Positions 1 to 7,849 of a stretch of DNA of 28,651 bases are shown here, piece by piece. The stretch comes from a virus. Position 1 is the first letter of the stretch; each line of letters starts with the position of its first letter. The stretch spans positions 1 to 28,651 of the IMG/VR virus record IMGVR_UViG_3300045962_000019; one strand, 5' to 3'. The position numbers and the translations under genes are program-made. The notes below the pieces were generated by a model that made no database searches, was not told the DNA's origin, and saw nothing but the letters and a program-made list of their open reading frames with translations.

Positions 1-378
1 GTCTTCTCTATCTCTATGCCAAACAAGTTCTTCGGTTAACACGTCTTTATCGAATGTTCTAATTCTACTTTCACCGACTACGGTTTCCTCAAATGGGTGT
101 TCATCAGATTTGTTCTCGACTGCGACAGGTACAACGTCCCATTCTTGGGGGTCCATACCGATAGCTTTTATAGTGTCTATAACCATATTGTATACTTGAG
201 GCCAAACCACTCTACGTTCAGAGTATTTCAACATAGGTGATACACCTATCTTTACTCTATTAATTAAAAACCCACCTCTAAGTTCAATATCAATGACTTC
301 CATATTATCAACTTCATCAATATCCATCTTTTTGAGTTGTCGATTTATAATTTTTTCTAAAACTTCTATATCTTCCAT
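1..378 (-). CDS. Unknown protein, cut by the window edge (N-terminal 126 residues)
   Basis: An open frame begins with ATG at 378-376 and runs off the left edge without a stop. The readable part starts MEDIEVLEKIINRQLKKMD and is acidic with a helical N-terminus followed by strand-rich sequence (VEVIDIELRGG-like alternation, then PQEWDVVPVAVENKSDEHPF). I do not recognise a family. Its start codon overlaps the stop of the gene upstream by one base (TAATG), so translation of the two is probably coupled, which supports the start choice. Confidence 0.75.
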   Translation of the reverse strand, partial: MEDIEVLEKIINRQLKKMDIDEVDNMEVIDIELRGGFLINRVKIGVSPMLKYSERRVVWPQVYNMVIDTIKAIGMDPQEWDVVPVAVENKSDEHPFEETVVGESRIRTFDKDVLTEELVWHRDRED

Positions 379-911
379 TACCAAAATCTACCCGGGACAT
401 TCTTCCCAAAATCTTTATGTGCTCTACAAGCCCAATATCCGGCCTTGGTTTTATCTTTTTTCTTATCACACCTATGTCTAGCCGCAAATGACTTTCTAGC
501 TCCGCTATCATTCCAATTAGCACTCATATCGGGTGAACCGTAAGAAACTTTTTTAATTTTACCTGTTGATGGGTTCTTAACATAAACATACCACTTTTTA
601 GGCCCCCCTGTTTTAGGTTTATTTAAACTAACATCTTTACCTTGATACTCGGACTCATTTATCATCGGGACCTCCAAATGGATTTCTTCTCCGTTCGTCA
701 ATTTAACCTTCTTACCTAAATCACTTTCAACTATATCTAATTCCTTCTCATTTAATCTAATTAAATTCCTATTATATAGGTCCCTAACTTCGTTAATCAG
801 TTGGAAGAATTTATTAGAATTTGGTCTGAAAATATTCTCATTTAAAGATATTTTATTTTTTAAATGGTAATCTAAATTATTAGACACCTTTTTATTTTCA
901 GTTAATTTCAT
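378..911 (-). CDS. Unknown phage protein with a C-terminal KSFAARHRC/GYWACR module
   Basis: This is a 177-residue protein. The N-terminal part is lysine/asparagine-rich and contains LNEN, resembling the N-terminal segments of other proteins in this window (17976, 24175). The C-terminal ~75 residues form a compact module: WYVYVKNPSTGKIKKVSYG, then SFAARHRCDKKKDKTKAGYW, then ACR, ending GRFW. From memory the module resembles a family seen in marine phages and giant viruses (similar to DUF5872); I could not check this. Two conserved cysteines and a histidine could bind metal. A TATTTATT motif lies 16 bases upstream of the ATG. It ends in a one-base stop/start overlap with the next gene. Function is unknown; a structural or packaged protein is plausible. 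Confidence 0.85.
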   Translation of the reverse strand: MKLTENKKVSNNLDYHLKNKISLNENIFRPNSNKFFQLINEVRDLYNRNLIRLNEKELDIVESDLGKKVKLTNGEEIHLEVPMINESEYQGKDVSLNKPKTGGPKKWYVYVKNPSTGKIKKVSYGSPDMSANWNDSGARKSFAARHRCDKKKDKTKAGYWACRAHKDFGKNVPGRFW

Positions 912-927
912 AGATTTAATGTTTATT

Positions 928-935
928 AATAAATA
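928..935 (-). promoter_or_regulatory. TATTTATT late-type motif
   Basis: TATTTATT followed by AATAAA on the minus strand, 16 bases before the ATG at 911. It belongs to the TATTTATA class seen before many genes in this window. Confidence 0.4.
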
Positions 936-948
936 GTAGGTTTAAATT

Positions 949-1920
949 TTATAAATTAAGTAGCATATCTATTAATTCTTGTTGTGGGAACATATCAAAC
1001 TTAGTACTTCTACAGTTAGTATGTGACCACAGACCTTTAGTGTTAGTACACATTGACACACTACACTCGTCAAATGCCTTCGCACCTTTCTCCCTTACTA
1101 ATTCAGGTAAACCTTTTCGTATATCAATATTATCTCTATCACCAATATACCTTAATAATTTTTCTAATTCAGAAATTTGTTTATCACTGTACTTATGCCA
1201 ATATTTAAAACCTCTAAATTTTTCATCTAACTCAACCACTTGACTTGGGTGAGCCTCAGTACCCACATAAGTGTAAAATTTACCGGGTGTCCTTTTAATC
1301 CATGTTTTATTACCGTTAATTCTTTTAAAATAACCACCTTCGGTTAAGTACCCAAAGTTATTAACTTCAATACCAACAGAACCTCTATGCATTATATTGT
1401 TACCAATACCTAAATGCCAACCATATCCACCTTCCGGAAACGCTTGTACCGTAACCCCATCAAATTCGTCATTATTATTTGTTATTTTCTGACCACCTAA
1501 CACAAATTCTGTGGCGACTCTACCTCTATTATCTCTCGACCAATTTTTAATTGTATTATAAGGATTGTTCCATCCTGCGGTATGGTGTATGAAAATCCAT
1601 TGTTTTTCTTCATTTGTAGTATAATATTCGTTTTTTGGCATATGTGACTTTTTAATCACTATGTCAAAGTCTTCCGGTACAACCGGTTCTTCCATTTCAT
1701 CTGTAGTAATCATCCCTAACTGATACGCTTTGTCCCACGTATTTTTACCCACAATACCATCAGCAACTAAACCATTAACTCTTTGAAATTCTACTGTTGA
1801 TTTATGTGTTAAATTACCAAAGTCCTCATCAACTTTATAATTATATAATTGTAAATTTTTTAAAAATTCTTGCCAATAAGATACTATTGAACCTTTACTA
1901 CCTTTCTTTATCGTTTCCAT
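949..1920 (-). CDS. N-acetylmuramoyl-L-alanine amidase with N-terminal peptidoglycan-binding domain
   Basis: This 323-residue enzyme cleaves the amide bond between MurNAc and L-alanine in peptidoglycan. Residues ~4-66 form a PG_binding_1 domain (YWQEFLKNL, FGNLTHKSTVEFQRVNGL, DGIVGKNTW). Residues ~108-313 form an Amidase_2 (T7 lysozyme/AmpD-like) domain with HHTAG at 112-116, GWHLG at 168-172, GIEVNN at 183-188 and a C-terminal SHTNCRSTKFD at 299-309. The expected zinc ligands are His112 or 113, His300 and Asp309 (AmpD-like Asp rather than the Cys of T7 lysozyme). No signal peptide is seen, so release would need a holin, or the enzyme could be virion-associated. A TATTTATA motif lies 15 bases upstream. 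It is one of two cell-wall hydrolases here. Confidence 0.93.
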   Translation of the reverse strand: METIKKGSKGSIVSYWQEFLKNLQLYNYKVDEDFGNLTHKSTVEFQRVNGLVADGIVGKNTWDKAYQLGMITTDEMEEPVVPEDFDIVIKKSHMPKNEYYTTNEEKQWIFIHHTAGWNNPYNTIKNWSRDNRGRVATEFVLGGQKITNNNDEFDGVTVQAFPEGGYGWHLGIGNNIMHRGSVGIEVNNFGYLTEGGYFKRINGNKTWIKRTPGKFYTYVGTEAHPSQVVELDEKFRGFKYWHKYSDKQISELEKLLRYIGDRDNIDIRKGLPELVREKGAKAFDECSVSMCTNTKGLWSHTNCRSTKFDMFPQQELIDMLLNL

Positions 1921-1935
1921 AATTTATATTTTTAA

Positions 1936-1943
1936 TATAAATA
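1936..1943 (-). promoter_or_regulatory. TATTTATA late-type motif before the amidase
   Basis: TATTTATA followed by TTAAAA on the minus strand, 15 bases before the amidase ATG. The 107-bp gap to the divergent gene at 2028 holds this motif and its mirror at 2010-2017. Confidence 0.5.
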
Positions 1944-2009
1944 TTTAGTCATTACTTAAAATTAACATTTACATATTACACTTAAAAGATTTATTTTATT
2001 ATACACATA

Positions 2010-2017
2010 TATTTATA
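2010..2017 (+). promoter_or_regulatory. TATTTATA late-type motif
   Basis: TATTTATA followed by ATAAAAAAC, 10 bases before the ATG at 2028. It is divergent to the motif at 1936-1943. Confidence 0.45.
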
Positions 2018-2027
2018 ATAAAAAACT

Positions 2028-2348
2028 ATGATTATAGCAGAAATCACACCTACGGCACAACAAATAAAAACCATCACACCATTTAGTTCGGAAACTATAA
2101 ACCTAACTCATATGAAGGTAGTTTGTTTTAATTACATACCCGGAAGCGATACTAATATTTTCACGGCACAATTCGGAGTACCAATAATTGATAGTAAGGG
2201 AGTAATGACTAATATCACAAGAGGGGGTAGTGAAGGTATTGTATTAACACAAAGTGAATTATCCACATGGGGAGTTAATGATGAAAGTTTATTAAGTATA
2301 GTGGCAAATAAATTGGGTCTGACTATATTAAGCTTCACAAACACATAA
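2028..2348 (+). CDS. Unknown small protein, 106 residues
   Basis: A single-gene transcript: it follows a TATTTATA motif and ends before a strong terminator at 2378. The protein is predicted mostly beta-strand (FNYIPGSDTNIFTAQFGVPI, NITRGGSEGIVL), with no signal peptide or membrane segment and neutral composition. The pattern of a small beta-rich protein under a late-type motif would suit a virion accessory protein, but nothing in the sequence proves this. Confidence 0.75.
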   Translation: MIIAEITPTAQQIKTITPFSSETINLTHMKVVCFNYIPGSDTNIFTAQFGVPIIDSKGVMTNITRGGSEGIVLTQSELSTWGVNDESLLSIVANKLGLTILSFTNT

Positions 2349-2377
2349 TTTGTCTTTTTGACAGTATTTTTTTACTA

Positions 2378-2403
2378 AACCTGACTTTGTGTCAGGTTTT
2401 TTT
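2378..2403 (+). terminator. Rho-independent terminator
   Basis: CCTGAC/GTCAGG stem (extended by AA/TT) with loop TTTGT, followed by seven T. It ends the transcript of the 2028 gene and isolates dnaK. Confidence 0.85.
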
Positions 2404-2428
2404 ATTTGGTATAATTTTGTTAGTATAC

Positions 2429-2457
2429 TTGACGTAATAAAATAAAATACATATACT
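2429..2457 (+). promoter_or_regulatory. sigma70-like promoter of dnaK (TTGACG-N17-TATACT)
   Basis: TTGACG at 2429-2434, 17 bases, then TATACT at 2452-2457, 20 bases before the dnaK ATG. This differs from the TAnnTTTG pattern used elsewhere in the window and resembles the promoters at 8502 and 25309. Confidence 0.5.
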
Positions 2458-2477
2458 TTAACAAAATTAAAAACATT

Positions 2478-4352
2478 ATGGGAAAAATTATTGGAATTGA
2501 TTTAGGCACAACAAACTCTTGTGTATCAGTTATGGAAGGTTCAGAACCTATCGTAATACCTAACTCTGAGGGGAAAAGAACCACCCCTTCTATAGTAGCC
2601 TTTCTTGAAAACGAAGGTGAAAGAAAAATTGGGGACCCGGCTAAACGACAGTCTGTTATGAATCCGGAAAAGACTATTTATTCAATTAAAAGATTTATGG
2701 GTTCGACTTACGACGAATCAAAAAGTGAAATTGGTAAAATGTCTTATAAAATCTCTAAAGGGGATAATAACTCACCTAGAGTTAATATATCGGATAGAAA
2801 ATACTCCCCTCAGGAGATTTCGGCGATGGTACTTCAAAAAATGAAAAAAACCGCTGAAGAATATTTGGGTGAGAGTATTACTGAAGCCGTTATAACGGTT
2901 CCGGCGTACTTCAACGATTCTCAAAGACAAGCAACTAAAGAAGCTGGTGAAATCGCGGGATTGGACGTTAAACGTATAATCAACGAACCAACTGCCGCAG
3001 CATTAGCGTACGGTATGGACAAAAAAGGTAGTGATAAAGTTATTGTGGTATTTGACTGTGGTGGTGGAACTCACGATGTATCAATACTAGATTTAGGTGA
3101 TGGTGTATTTGAGGTACTATCAACAGATGGAGACACACACTTGGGTGGTGACGATTTTGACAATGTCATTATTGACTTCTTAAAATCAGAATACAAAAGT
3201 CAAAATGGTTTTGACTTATCTGATGACCCGGTAGCGATTCAAAGATTACGTGATTCGGCTGAAAAAGCTAAGATTGAACTTTCATCAAGTCCTGAAACTG
3301 AGATTAATTTACCTTACTTAAGTGCTGACTCAACAGGTCCTAAACATTTAGTAACAAAGTTAACAAGAGCGAAATTCGAACAATTAACGGACTCACTAAT
3401 TAAACGAACGATAGAGCCTTGTAAAACCGCCATGAAAAGTGCTAATCTTAAAGTTAGTGATATTGATGAGGTGATTTTAGTCGGTGGTACCACAAGAATT
3501 CCGGCAATTCAAAAAGCGGTAAAAGATTTCTTTGGTAAAGAACCTTCAAAAGGTGTTAATCCGGATGAAGTAGTCGCTTTAGGGGCGGCAATACAGGGTG
3601 GAGTATTAAGTGGTGACATCAACGACGTACTTTTGTTAGATGTTACACCATTATCGTTAGGTATTGAAACTATGGGTGGAGTATTCACAAAGTTAATCGA
3701 ATCTAACACTACAATACCAAGTAAAAAGTCCCAAGTGTTCTCAACAGCGGTTGATAATCAACCAACTGTGGAAATTCATGTTCTACAAGGTGAAAGAGCG
3801 ATGTCGAAAGATAATAAAACGATTGGACGTTTCCACTTAGACGGTCTACCACCTTCTCAAAGGGGTGTACCACAAATCGAAGTAACATTCGATATTGACG
3901 CGAACGGAATTATAAACGTATCGGCAGTGGATAAGGGTACTAATAAAACCCAATCAATTCGTATCGAATCTTCATCAGGTTTATCTAAAGAAGAAATTGA
4001 AAGGATGAAATCGGAAGCTGAAGAAAATGCTGAATCTGACAACAAAATGAAGGAAGAAATCGAAACATTAAATTCCGCAGATAACTTAATTTTCCAAAGT
4101 AAAAAAAGTATGGAGGAAATGAGTGATAAAATATCGGAAGACGAAAAGGAGGAGTTAAATGGTCTGATTGAAAAACTAAAAGATTCTCATTCTAAAAAAG
4201 AAATAGAGAATATTAAAACGTATATGGACGACCTAAATTCCAAATTTCAATCTATAAGTCAAAAGATGTATGAAAACACATCTTCAGATGTACCCGAAGG
4301 TGACGGAATCGATGTGGAAGCATCAGATGTTGAGTTTGAGGAAGTTAAGTAA
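2478..4352 (+). CDS. dnaK: Hsp70 chaperone DnaK
   Basis: A full-length 624-residue DnaK, an ATP-driven chaperone that binds exposed hydrophobic peptide stretches. The nucleotide-binding domain has GIDLGTTNS (6-14), the VPAYFND segment (141-147), [11 protein letters not shown] (169-179), DCGGGTHD (193-200) and GGTTRIP (336-342). The interdomain linker is [13 protein letters not shown] (383-395). The substrate-binding domain has GERAMSKDN and [18 protein letters not shown], and a charged helical lid ends in a typical acidic EFEEVK tail. GGGTHD (instead of the common GGGTFD) with [15 protein letters not shown] is typical of Bacteroidota DnaK, which suggests capture from a host; Cys194 replaces the usual Leu. 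No dnaJ or grpE is nearby, so it would have to use host co-chaperones. It is a single-gene unit with its own promoter and terminator. Confidence 0.97.
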   Translation: MGKIIGIDLGTTNSCVSVMEGSEPIVIPNSEGKRTTPSIVAFLENEGERKIGDPAKRQSVMNPEKTIYSIKRFMGSTYDESKSEIGKMSYKISKGDNNSPRVNISDRKYSPQEISAMVLQKMKKTAEEYLGESITEAVITVPAYFNDSQRQATKEAGEIAGLDVKRIINEPTAAALAYGMDKKGSDKVIVVFDCGGGTHDVSILDLGDGVFEVLSTDGDTHLGGDDFDNVIIDFLKSEYKSQNGFDLSDDPVAIQRLRDSAEKAKIELSSSPETEINLPYLSADSTGPKHLVTKLTRAKFEQLTDSLIKRTIEPCKTAMKSANLKVSDIDEVILVGGTTRIPAIQKAVKDFFGKEPSKGVNPDEVVALGAAIQGGVLSGDINDVLLLDVTPLSLGIETMGGVFTKLIESNTTIPSKKSQVFSTAVDNQPTVEIHVLQGERAMSKDNKTIGRFHLDGLPPSQRGVPQIEVTFDIDANGIINVSAVDKGTNKTQSIRIESSSGLSKEEIERMKSEAEENAESDNKMKEEIETLNSADNLIFQSKKSMEEMSDKISEDEKEELNGLIEKLKDSHSKKEIENIKTYMDDLNSKFQSISQKMYENTSSDVPEGDGIDVEASDVEFEEVK

Positions 4353-4358
4353 TTTTTA

Positions 4359-4387
4359 ATCCGGAATGTAATGTTCCGGATTTTTTT
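4359..4387 (+). terminator. Rho-independent terminator of dnaK
   Basis: ATCCGGAA/TTCCGGAT eight-base stem followed by seven T. Confidence 0.85.
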
Positions 4388-4430
4388 ATTCATTTGGGTT
4401 ACATTAAAAAAATATTTTACATTTTTGTCG

Positions 4431-4438
4431 TATTTATA
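4431..4438 (+). promoter_or_regulatory. TATTTATA late-type motif
   Basis: TATTTATAGTAAA, 19 bases before the ATG at 4458. Confidence 0.5.
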
Positions 4439-4457
4439 GTAAATTAATATTATTATT

Positions 4458-4949
4458 ATGAAGATAAAAATACAAGAAGAAAAGTTTAATAAAATTGTGG
4501 ACCATCTTTTAAACGAAGAAAAAACTTCAAACAAAAAAGAAAGATGTGTATCAACCAATGTCGTATCATTAAATGACATTGTTGGACCACAAGGTGATTA
4601 TGAAAACTATACTTCAGATTTATATAAAAGAAGTGGGGGTGTTAATGGTATTACCGACACTCTAGATATATTAAAAACACTGAGGTTACATCCTGAAATT
4701 AAAGATGGTGGCGAACACTTATCTTACGAGTTAATGAATAATTTAAATAATTTCAGAGGTAGAAATTACTTTGACGAAACAAATAGAAATTGTATTAAAT
4801 CGATGGATAAAGTAATAGAGTTATACCGTGAAAACGAACATGGTGAAGACTTAGTTAAAGATATACAAAAAGTATTAGGGCATATTGACCCATCACCAAG
4901 AGCTAAAGAATACCTTAAAAGGTGTCAAGTTTTAATAAGAGAGAAATAA
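4458..4949 (+). CDS. Unknown protein with the recurring N-terminal segment, 163 residues
   Basis: The N-terminus MKIKIQEEKFNKIVDHLLNE matches the shape of the segment seen on several other proteins here (beta-like MKIxI, then E-x-x-x-x-x-I-x-x-x-L-x-E). The rest is helical and hydrophilic (LDILKTLRLHPEIKDGGEHL; SYELMNNLNNFRGRNYF), with a C-terminal GHIDPSPRAKEYLKRCQVLI. There is no membrane segment. It follows a TATTTATA motif and overlaps the start of the cysteine-rich peptide by one base (TAATG). I infer a late, possibly virion-packaged protein; the function is unknown. Confidence 0.85.
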   Translation: MKIKIQEEKFNKIVDHLLNEEKTSNKKERCVSTNVVSLNDIVGPQGDYENYTSDLYKRSGGVNGITDTLDILKTLRLHPEIKDGGEHLSYELMNNLNNFRGRNYFDETNRNCIKSMDKVIELYRENEHGEDLVKDIQKVLGHIDPSPRAKEYLKRCQVLIREK

Positions 4950-5032
4950 TGATTAATAAAAATTGTACTTGTAACGAAAATTGTCTAACAGAAGAGTGTT
5001 CTTGCACTAACTGTGAATGTCAAATGAAATAA
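4949..5032 (+). CDS. 27-residue cysteine-rich, metallothionein-like peptide
   Basis: ATG at 4949 overlaps the stop of the preceding gene (TAATG). The peptide has seven cysteines in 27 residues, in the pattern CxCxxxC then CxCxxCxC (NCTCNENC, then ECSCTNCEC), with no hydrophobic core. CxC and CxxC clustering at this density is characteristic of metallothioneins and other metal-thiolate peptides; a zinc, copper or cadmium cluster is the inferred role. It is followed by two hairpins, the second a terminator. It is too small for most gene finders, but the coupling and composition make it credible. Confidence 0.65.
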   Translation: MINKNCTCNENCLTEECSCTNCECQMK

Positions 5033-5060
5033 CACCCTTTTTTTTTAGGGGATTTAGGAC

Positions 5061-5079
5061 CGTTACCGTTGGGGTAACG
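5061..5079 (+). other. Hairpin between the cysteine-rich peptide and the terminator
   Basis: CGTTACC/GGTAACG seven-base perfect stem with loop GTTGG. It has no following T run, so it is not itself a terminator. It may be an RNA-processing or stability element. Confidence 0.45.
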
Positions 5080-5085
5080 AATTTA

Positions 5086-5117
5086 AAAGGGATGTGTCGC
5101 TACAATCCCTTTTTTTA
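5086..5117 (+). terminator. Rho-independent terminator
   Basis: AAAGGGAT/ATCCCTTT stem with an 11-base loop, followed by a T run. Confidence 0.75.
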
Positions 5118-5126
5118 TTTACCATA

Positions 5127-5134
5127 TATTTATT
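5127..5134 (+). promoter_or_regulatory. TATTTATT late-type motif
   Basis: TATTTATTATAAAA, 13 bases before the ATG at 5148. Confidence 0.45.
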
Positions 5135-5147
5135 ATAAAACTAAATT

Positions 5148-5453
5148 ATGAAAAAAAATAAAATAAAAACCATGTGGAATGACATTAAATGGGTTTTTAG
5201 AGAATTAGGTAAATTATATAGTTTAGAAAAATCATACTTTTCAAAGAAGAGAGTAGAATCAGGAGTAGCATTTATTATCGGTCAAATAGGTATGATATTT
5301 TTCTTATTTAAAAAATACGAATCATTAAGTATGTCTGATTTCATTATGTGGGCAACTTTAGAATTCGCAATAGCGGGTTACTTAGTTAACCAAATACAGA
5401 AAGAGAAAAAAATAAATTCATTAGACACCGAAACCGATTTATCTGAAGAATAA
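5148..5453 (+). CDS. Small two-helix membrane protein, holin candidate
   Basis: A 101-residue protein. A basic, amphipathic N-terminus (~1-35) is followed by two hydrophobic segments at about 39-53 (GVAFIIGQIGMIFFLF) and 64-81 (SDFIMWATLEFAIAGYLV), then a charged tail KEKKINSLDTETDLSEE. This layout fits small phage holins, but I cannot assign a family. It stands alone behind a TATTTATT motif and ends at a bidirectional terminator. Other possible holins lie at 13821 and 14006. Confidence 0.8.
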   Translation: MKKNKIKTMWNDIKWVFRELGKLYSLEKSYFSKKRVESGVAFIIGQIGMIFFLFKKYESLSMSDFIMWATLEFAIAGYLVNQIQKEKKINSLDTETDLSEE

Positions 5454-5480
5454 AACCCCACCGAATAAGGTAGGGTTTTA
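5453..5480. terminator. Bidirectional terminator between convergent genes
   Basis: AAAACCC(C)ACC/GGT(A)GGGTTTT hairpin with A and T runs on opposite sides. It sits between the plus-strand holin candidate and the minus-strand gene ending at 5498. Confidence 0.75.
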
Positions 5481-5497
5481 ACGAAATAAGTATTTAC

Positions 5498-6121
5498 TTA
5501 ACTAATAGTAGAACCGTCTTTACGGTATATTTCAACAGTCGCAGCTTTACCACGATTGTCTAAATGGTCGTAAACTTCCAACTCCTTACCTTTGTAAAAT
5601 ACTTTAGATATGAAATCCCAATCACCATCAGGTGTACCTATATCTCCGTGTTGAACACAGAAATCTTTTGCCGTTGGTACTTCATCTGATTCAAACATTT
5701 CGTATTCACAAATACCACCTTTGTTTTCGTCAAATATTGTAAGTATGTTATCAACGTTTTCATTCTTACCTTCACCAGGTATCGCTAAATAACCTTCATA
5801 AGGGATGTCATCTGCGGAGTCACCTAACACTTCGTAGATATCTTCCATGTCTGACGGTTCGAAGCTTAAAACTTCATTATCCTTGTCATCTTTAAGTGAA
5901 AACCAAAGACCACTATTGTCCAATCCACGAGATACGTGGTAAAGGTCAGGATTATAAAGGTCATCTACTATACCTTCCATTTCGATATCATGACGAACTT
6001 CCCATAGTTCGTCAGCACCATTGGTTTCCATTAAATCTTGGATAGATTTAACTTGTTCATCTGTTAGTGAGTGACCAGTCGCTTCAACCTCCCACCCATA
6101 CATTTCTAATTTATACTTCAT
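5498..6121 (-). CDS. Unknown acidic protein, 207 residues
   Basis: A strongly acidic soluble protein starting MKYKLEMYGWEVEATGHSLT with a short beta/alpha N-terminal unit (LTDEQVKSIQDLMETNGADE). It has many Asp/Glu pairs and a C-terminal FYKGKELEVYDHLDNRGKA strand region. No family is recognised. It lies 38 bases downstream of the phosphoesterase and no terminator is seen between them, so the two are probably co-transcribed. It could be an anti-host decoy (acidic DNA mimic), but that is speculation from composition only. Confidence 0.85.
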   Translation of the reverse strand: MKYKLEMYGWEVEATGHSLTDEQVKSIQDLMETNGADELWEVRHDIEMEGIVDDLYNPDLYHVSRGLDNSGLWFSLKDDKDNEVLSFEPSDMEDIYEVLGDSADDIPYEGYLAIPGEGKNENVDNILTIFDENKGGICEYEMFESDEVPTAKDFCVQHGDIGTPDGDWDFISKVFYKGKELEVYDHLDNRGKAATVEIYRKDGSTIS

Positions 6122-6159
6122 TGTTGTTTATTTTTTACAATTATAATAAAAAAATTTGA

Positions 6160-6849
6160 TTAAACAAATTCTATTTCGTTAGTTTTTGGGTCCCACTCCA
6201 CAGTCATCGGTTTCTGAGTGAATACATAGTCCTCACCGAGTACCGCAGCGTTGAAGTAATGTGTCCCTTCATGAAACTTATAACCGTACCCACTGTGGAT
6301 GTGCCCACAGACGTGTATCTTCGGTTTAACGACCTTTAGTCTCTCAGCCAACAACTCACATCCTAAGTTTATAGATTGTCCGACAACAGTATCCAAATGA
6401 CCCCATGCGGGTCCATGAGTAACCACAATGTCCATGTTATGTAGAATCTGATTCCACTTCTCATTTAACACCTCACTGTTGCGTGGCAAGTTAAATGCCC
6501 AATTGTTAAATTCCGGTTGCCACGGTGAACCCCATACTTTAACCGAATCTTGGTAAACTTCACCGATTACTTCCAAATCGTCCTGAAGGTAAGTAACATT
6601 AGGGTAGTGACTTATGATATCTTTAGCCAACATTGGGTCGTCCTCAAACATAAAGTCGTGGTTACCCGCAATGACAATCTTATTGGTATAGTTATCCAAA
6701 CCATTGAACCAATCAAAGAATCCGTCTATCTCGTGTTCATAACCTCGTGAAGAAAAGTCACCAGCATGGACCAACAAATCACCACCTGGTAACTGTGAGG
6801 TAACCTGATGATGTTTTGTGTGAGTATCCGATATGAATGTGATTTTCAT
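6160..6849 (-). CDS. Calcineurin-like metallophosphoesterase
   Basis: A binuclear-metal phosphoesterase of about 229 residues, close in look to the MPPED-like family common in Bacteroidota. The motifs in order are SDTHTKH near the N-terminus, HAGDFSS, IAGNHDFMF, VVTHGP and HVCGHIHSGYG. These cover the metal-binding Asp, His and Asn residues of the fold. I chose the ATG at 6849 (MKITFISDTH) over an in-frame ATG at 6876, because TATCTTTG, a Bacteroidota -7 element, lies between them and the family starts at this strand. The substrate cannot be read; cyclic nucleotides or nucleic-acid ends are possible. Confidence 0.92.
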   Translation of the reverse strand: MKITFISDTHTKHHQVTSQLPGGDLLVHAGDFSSRGYEHEIDGFFDWFNGLDNYTNKIVIAGNHDFMFEDDPMLAKDIISHYPNVTYLQDDLEVIGEVYQDSVKVWGSPWQPEFNNWAFNLPRNSEVLNEKWNQILHNMDIVVTHGPAWGHLDTVVGQSINLGCELLAERLKVVKPKIHVCGHIHSGYGYKFHEGTHYFNAAVLGEDYVFTQKPMTVEWDPKTNEIEFV

Positions 6850-6863
6850 CTTGTTATTTTTTT

Positions 6864-6871
6864 CAAAGATA
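6864..6871 (-). promoter_or_regulatory. TATCTTTG -7 element before the phosphoesterase
   Basis: TATCTTTG matches TAnnTTTG and lies 14 bases before the chosen ATG. No clear TTTG -33 box is seen upstream. Confidence 0.45.
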
Positions 6872-6896
6872 AACATAATTTTTTAATTATACTTCA

Positions 6897-7565
6897 TTAT
6901 TGATTTCTATCTGAGTTAAATAAATCTTTCTCTACTAAGTCTTGATTAAACAGTATCTTTTTTTTTGTACGTTTTTTTTTACTTTTACTTTTATTAATGT
7001 CTTTAATAACATCTTTCCTAACTGTTTTTAAATATTTAGCCCTTTTTTCCTGACTAACAAACGGAACCGACCAAAATTGTTTAGTCTTAAACCATCTAGA
7101 GGGTTTCCAACCAAATACGAAGGTATAGACACCCATAACCAATCTTAACTTAACTGAGTTTAGATATAAAGTTAAAACGGGTATTGCCGGTGCCCCATGT
7201 GTGATATATGTTCTAACTTTTTTATCTTTTAAAAATGGTTTAGGGTAAGCATATTTACCAATTATTGGTACAAATTTATATGCAAAACCGGGTGTCATCA
7301 CTTCATCAAAGAATACTTCCATTCGTGGGGTTAATCTAAACCACCAAACAGGTGATACGAAATAAATTCTATCGGACCACGTTACCAAATCCTGATAGCT
7401 ATTTATTAAATTTTTTCTATCTGAAGAATGAAATTCATCCCTATATAGGTCGATAACTTCAATTTGTTCACCTTCAACATTTAAAGTTTCATATATGGTT
7501 TTATATATACCATTATAACAAAAACTATTTTTGTTAGGGTGACCAATAACTATTAAATTCTTCAT
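6897..7565 (-). CDS. NAD(P)H:quinone oxidoreductase-like flavoprotein (Flavodoxin_2 fold)
   Basis: A 222-residue flavodoxin-like protein. The N-terminal strand and loop IVIGHPNKNSFC is the flavin-phosphate binding region. SPVWWFRLTPRMEVFFDEVM, then TPGFAY, is the signature of the NAD(P)H dehydrogenase (quinone)/MdaB group, and THGAPAI is a further active-site loop. The family reduces quinones with two electrons. A lysine-rich tail (SKSKKKRTKKK) and ~25 extra residues extend the C-terminus beyond the usual length and could bind nucleic acid or be unstructured. Its role in a phage is unclear; redox protection of the infected cell is an inference. Confidence 0.88.
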   Translation of the reverse strand: MKNLIVIGHPNKNSFCYNGIYKTIYETLNVEGEQIEVIDLYRDEFHSSDRKNLINSYQDLVTWSDRIYFVSPVWWFRLTPRMEVFFDEVMTPGFAYKFVPIIGKYAYPKPFLKDKKVRTYITHGAPAIPVLTLYLNSVKLRLVMGVYTFVFGWKPSRWFKTKQFWSVPFVSQEKRAKYLKTVRKDVIKDINKSKSKKKRTKKKILFNQDLVEKDLFNSDRNQ

Positions 7566-7629
7566 ATCTTTATTTTATTATAGTTAGAATATTTTATTTA
7601 ATCAAATAAATATTCATTTTTTATTTTAG

Positions 7630-7796
7630 CGGATAGAGGGGGAGTCGAACCCCCAATTAACCAATTCCCACGTTCTTAAGTTGCGTAGGTACCAGGCTCT
7701 ATTCTTGTTTTAAACGGTATTCCCTATGATTGACCGACCTCAGCGAACTGAGTTCCCACATTGCCATAAATTTACTTTTTCACCTGGTGTCTATCC
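7630..7796 (-). ncRNA. tRNA-like RNA with a large insertion in the D-arm position
   Basis: Read on the minus strand, the following elements appear in order. A 7-bp acceptor stem, GGATAGA (7796-7790) with TCTATCC (7637-7631), is perfect. A 6-bp helix ACCAGG (7788-7783)/CCTGGT (7696-7691) closes an 86-nt insert. An anticodon-arm-like helix CCTACG/CGTGGG has an 11-nt loop, CAACTTAAGAA. A short class-II-like variable arm AATT-GGTT-AATT follows, then a canonical T arm GGGGG-TTCGACT-CCCCC. The base after the acceptor is G; no CCA is encoded. The insert has a CTCAG-TTCG-CTGAG hairpin. Standard tmRNA 5' sequence and an ALAA-type tag are absent. It could be a reduced tmRNA-like RNA, a tRNA carrying an intron, or a new tRNA-like RNA. 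Confidence 0.6.
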
Positions 7797-7807
7797 GATA
7801 TAGTTCT

Positions 7808-7849
7808 TATTAGGGGTGGTCGCGTTGCCATCAGGCCACCTAATATTTA
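7808..7849 (-). other. Hairpin just upstream of the tRNA-like RNA
   Basis: On the minus strand ATTAGGTGG pairs with CCACC-CCTAAT (one bulge) around a GC-rich loop containing CTGATGGCAACGCG. It lies 11-12 bases before the 5' end of the tRNA-like RNA and may be part of the same transcript. Confidence 0.45.

Noticed and set aside
7628-7796. A standard tmRNA (ssrA) gene
   Set aside because: The conserved 5' sequence and pseudoknot-length insert are missing, the RNA is under half the usual length, and frames in the insert do not give a typical ALAA-like tag. I kept it as a tRNA-like RNA.
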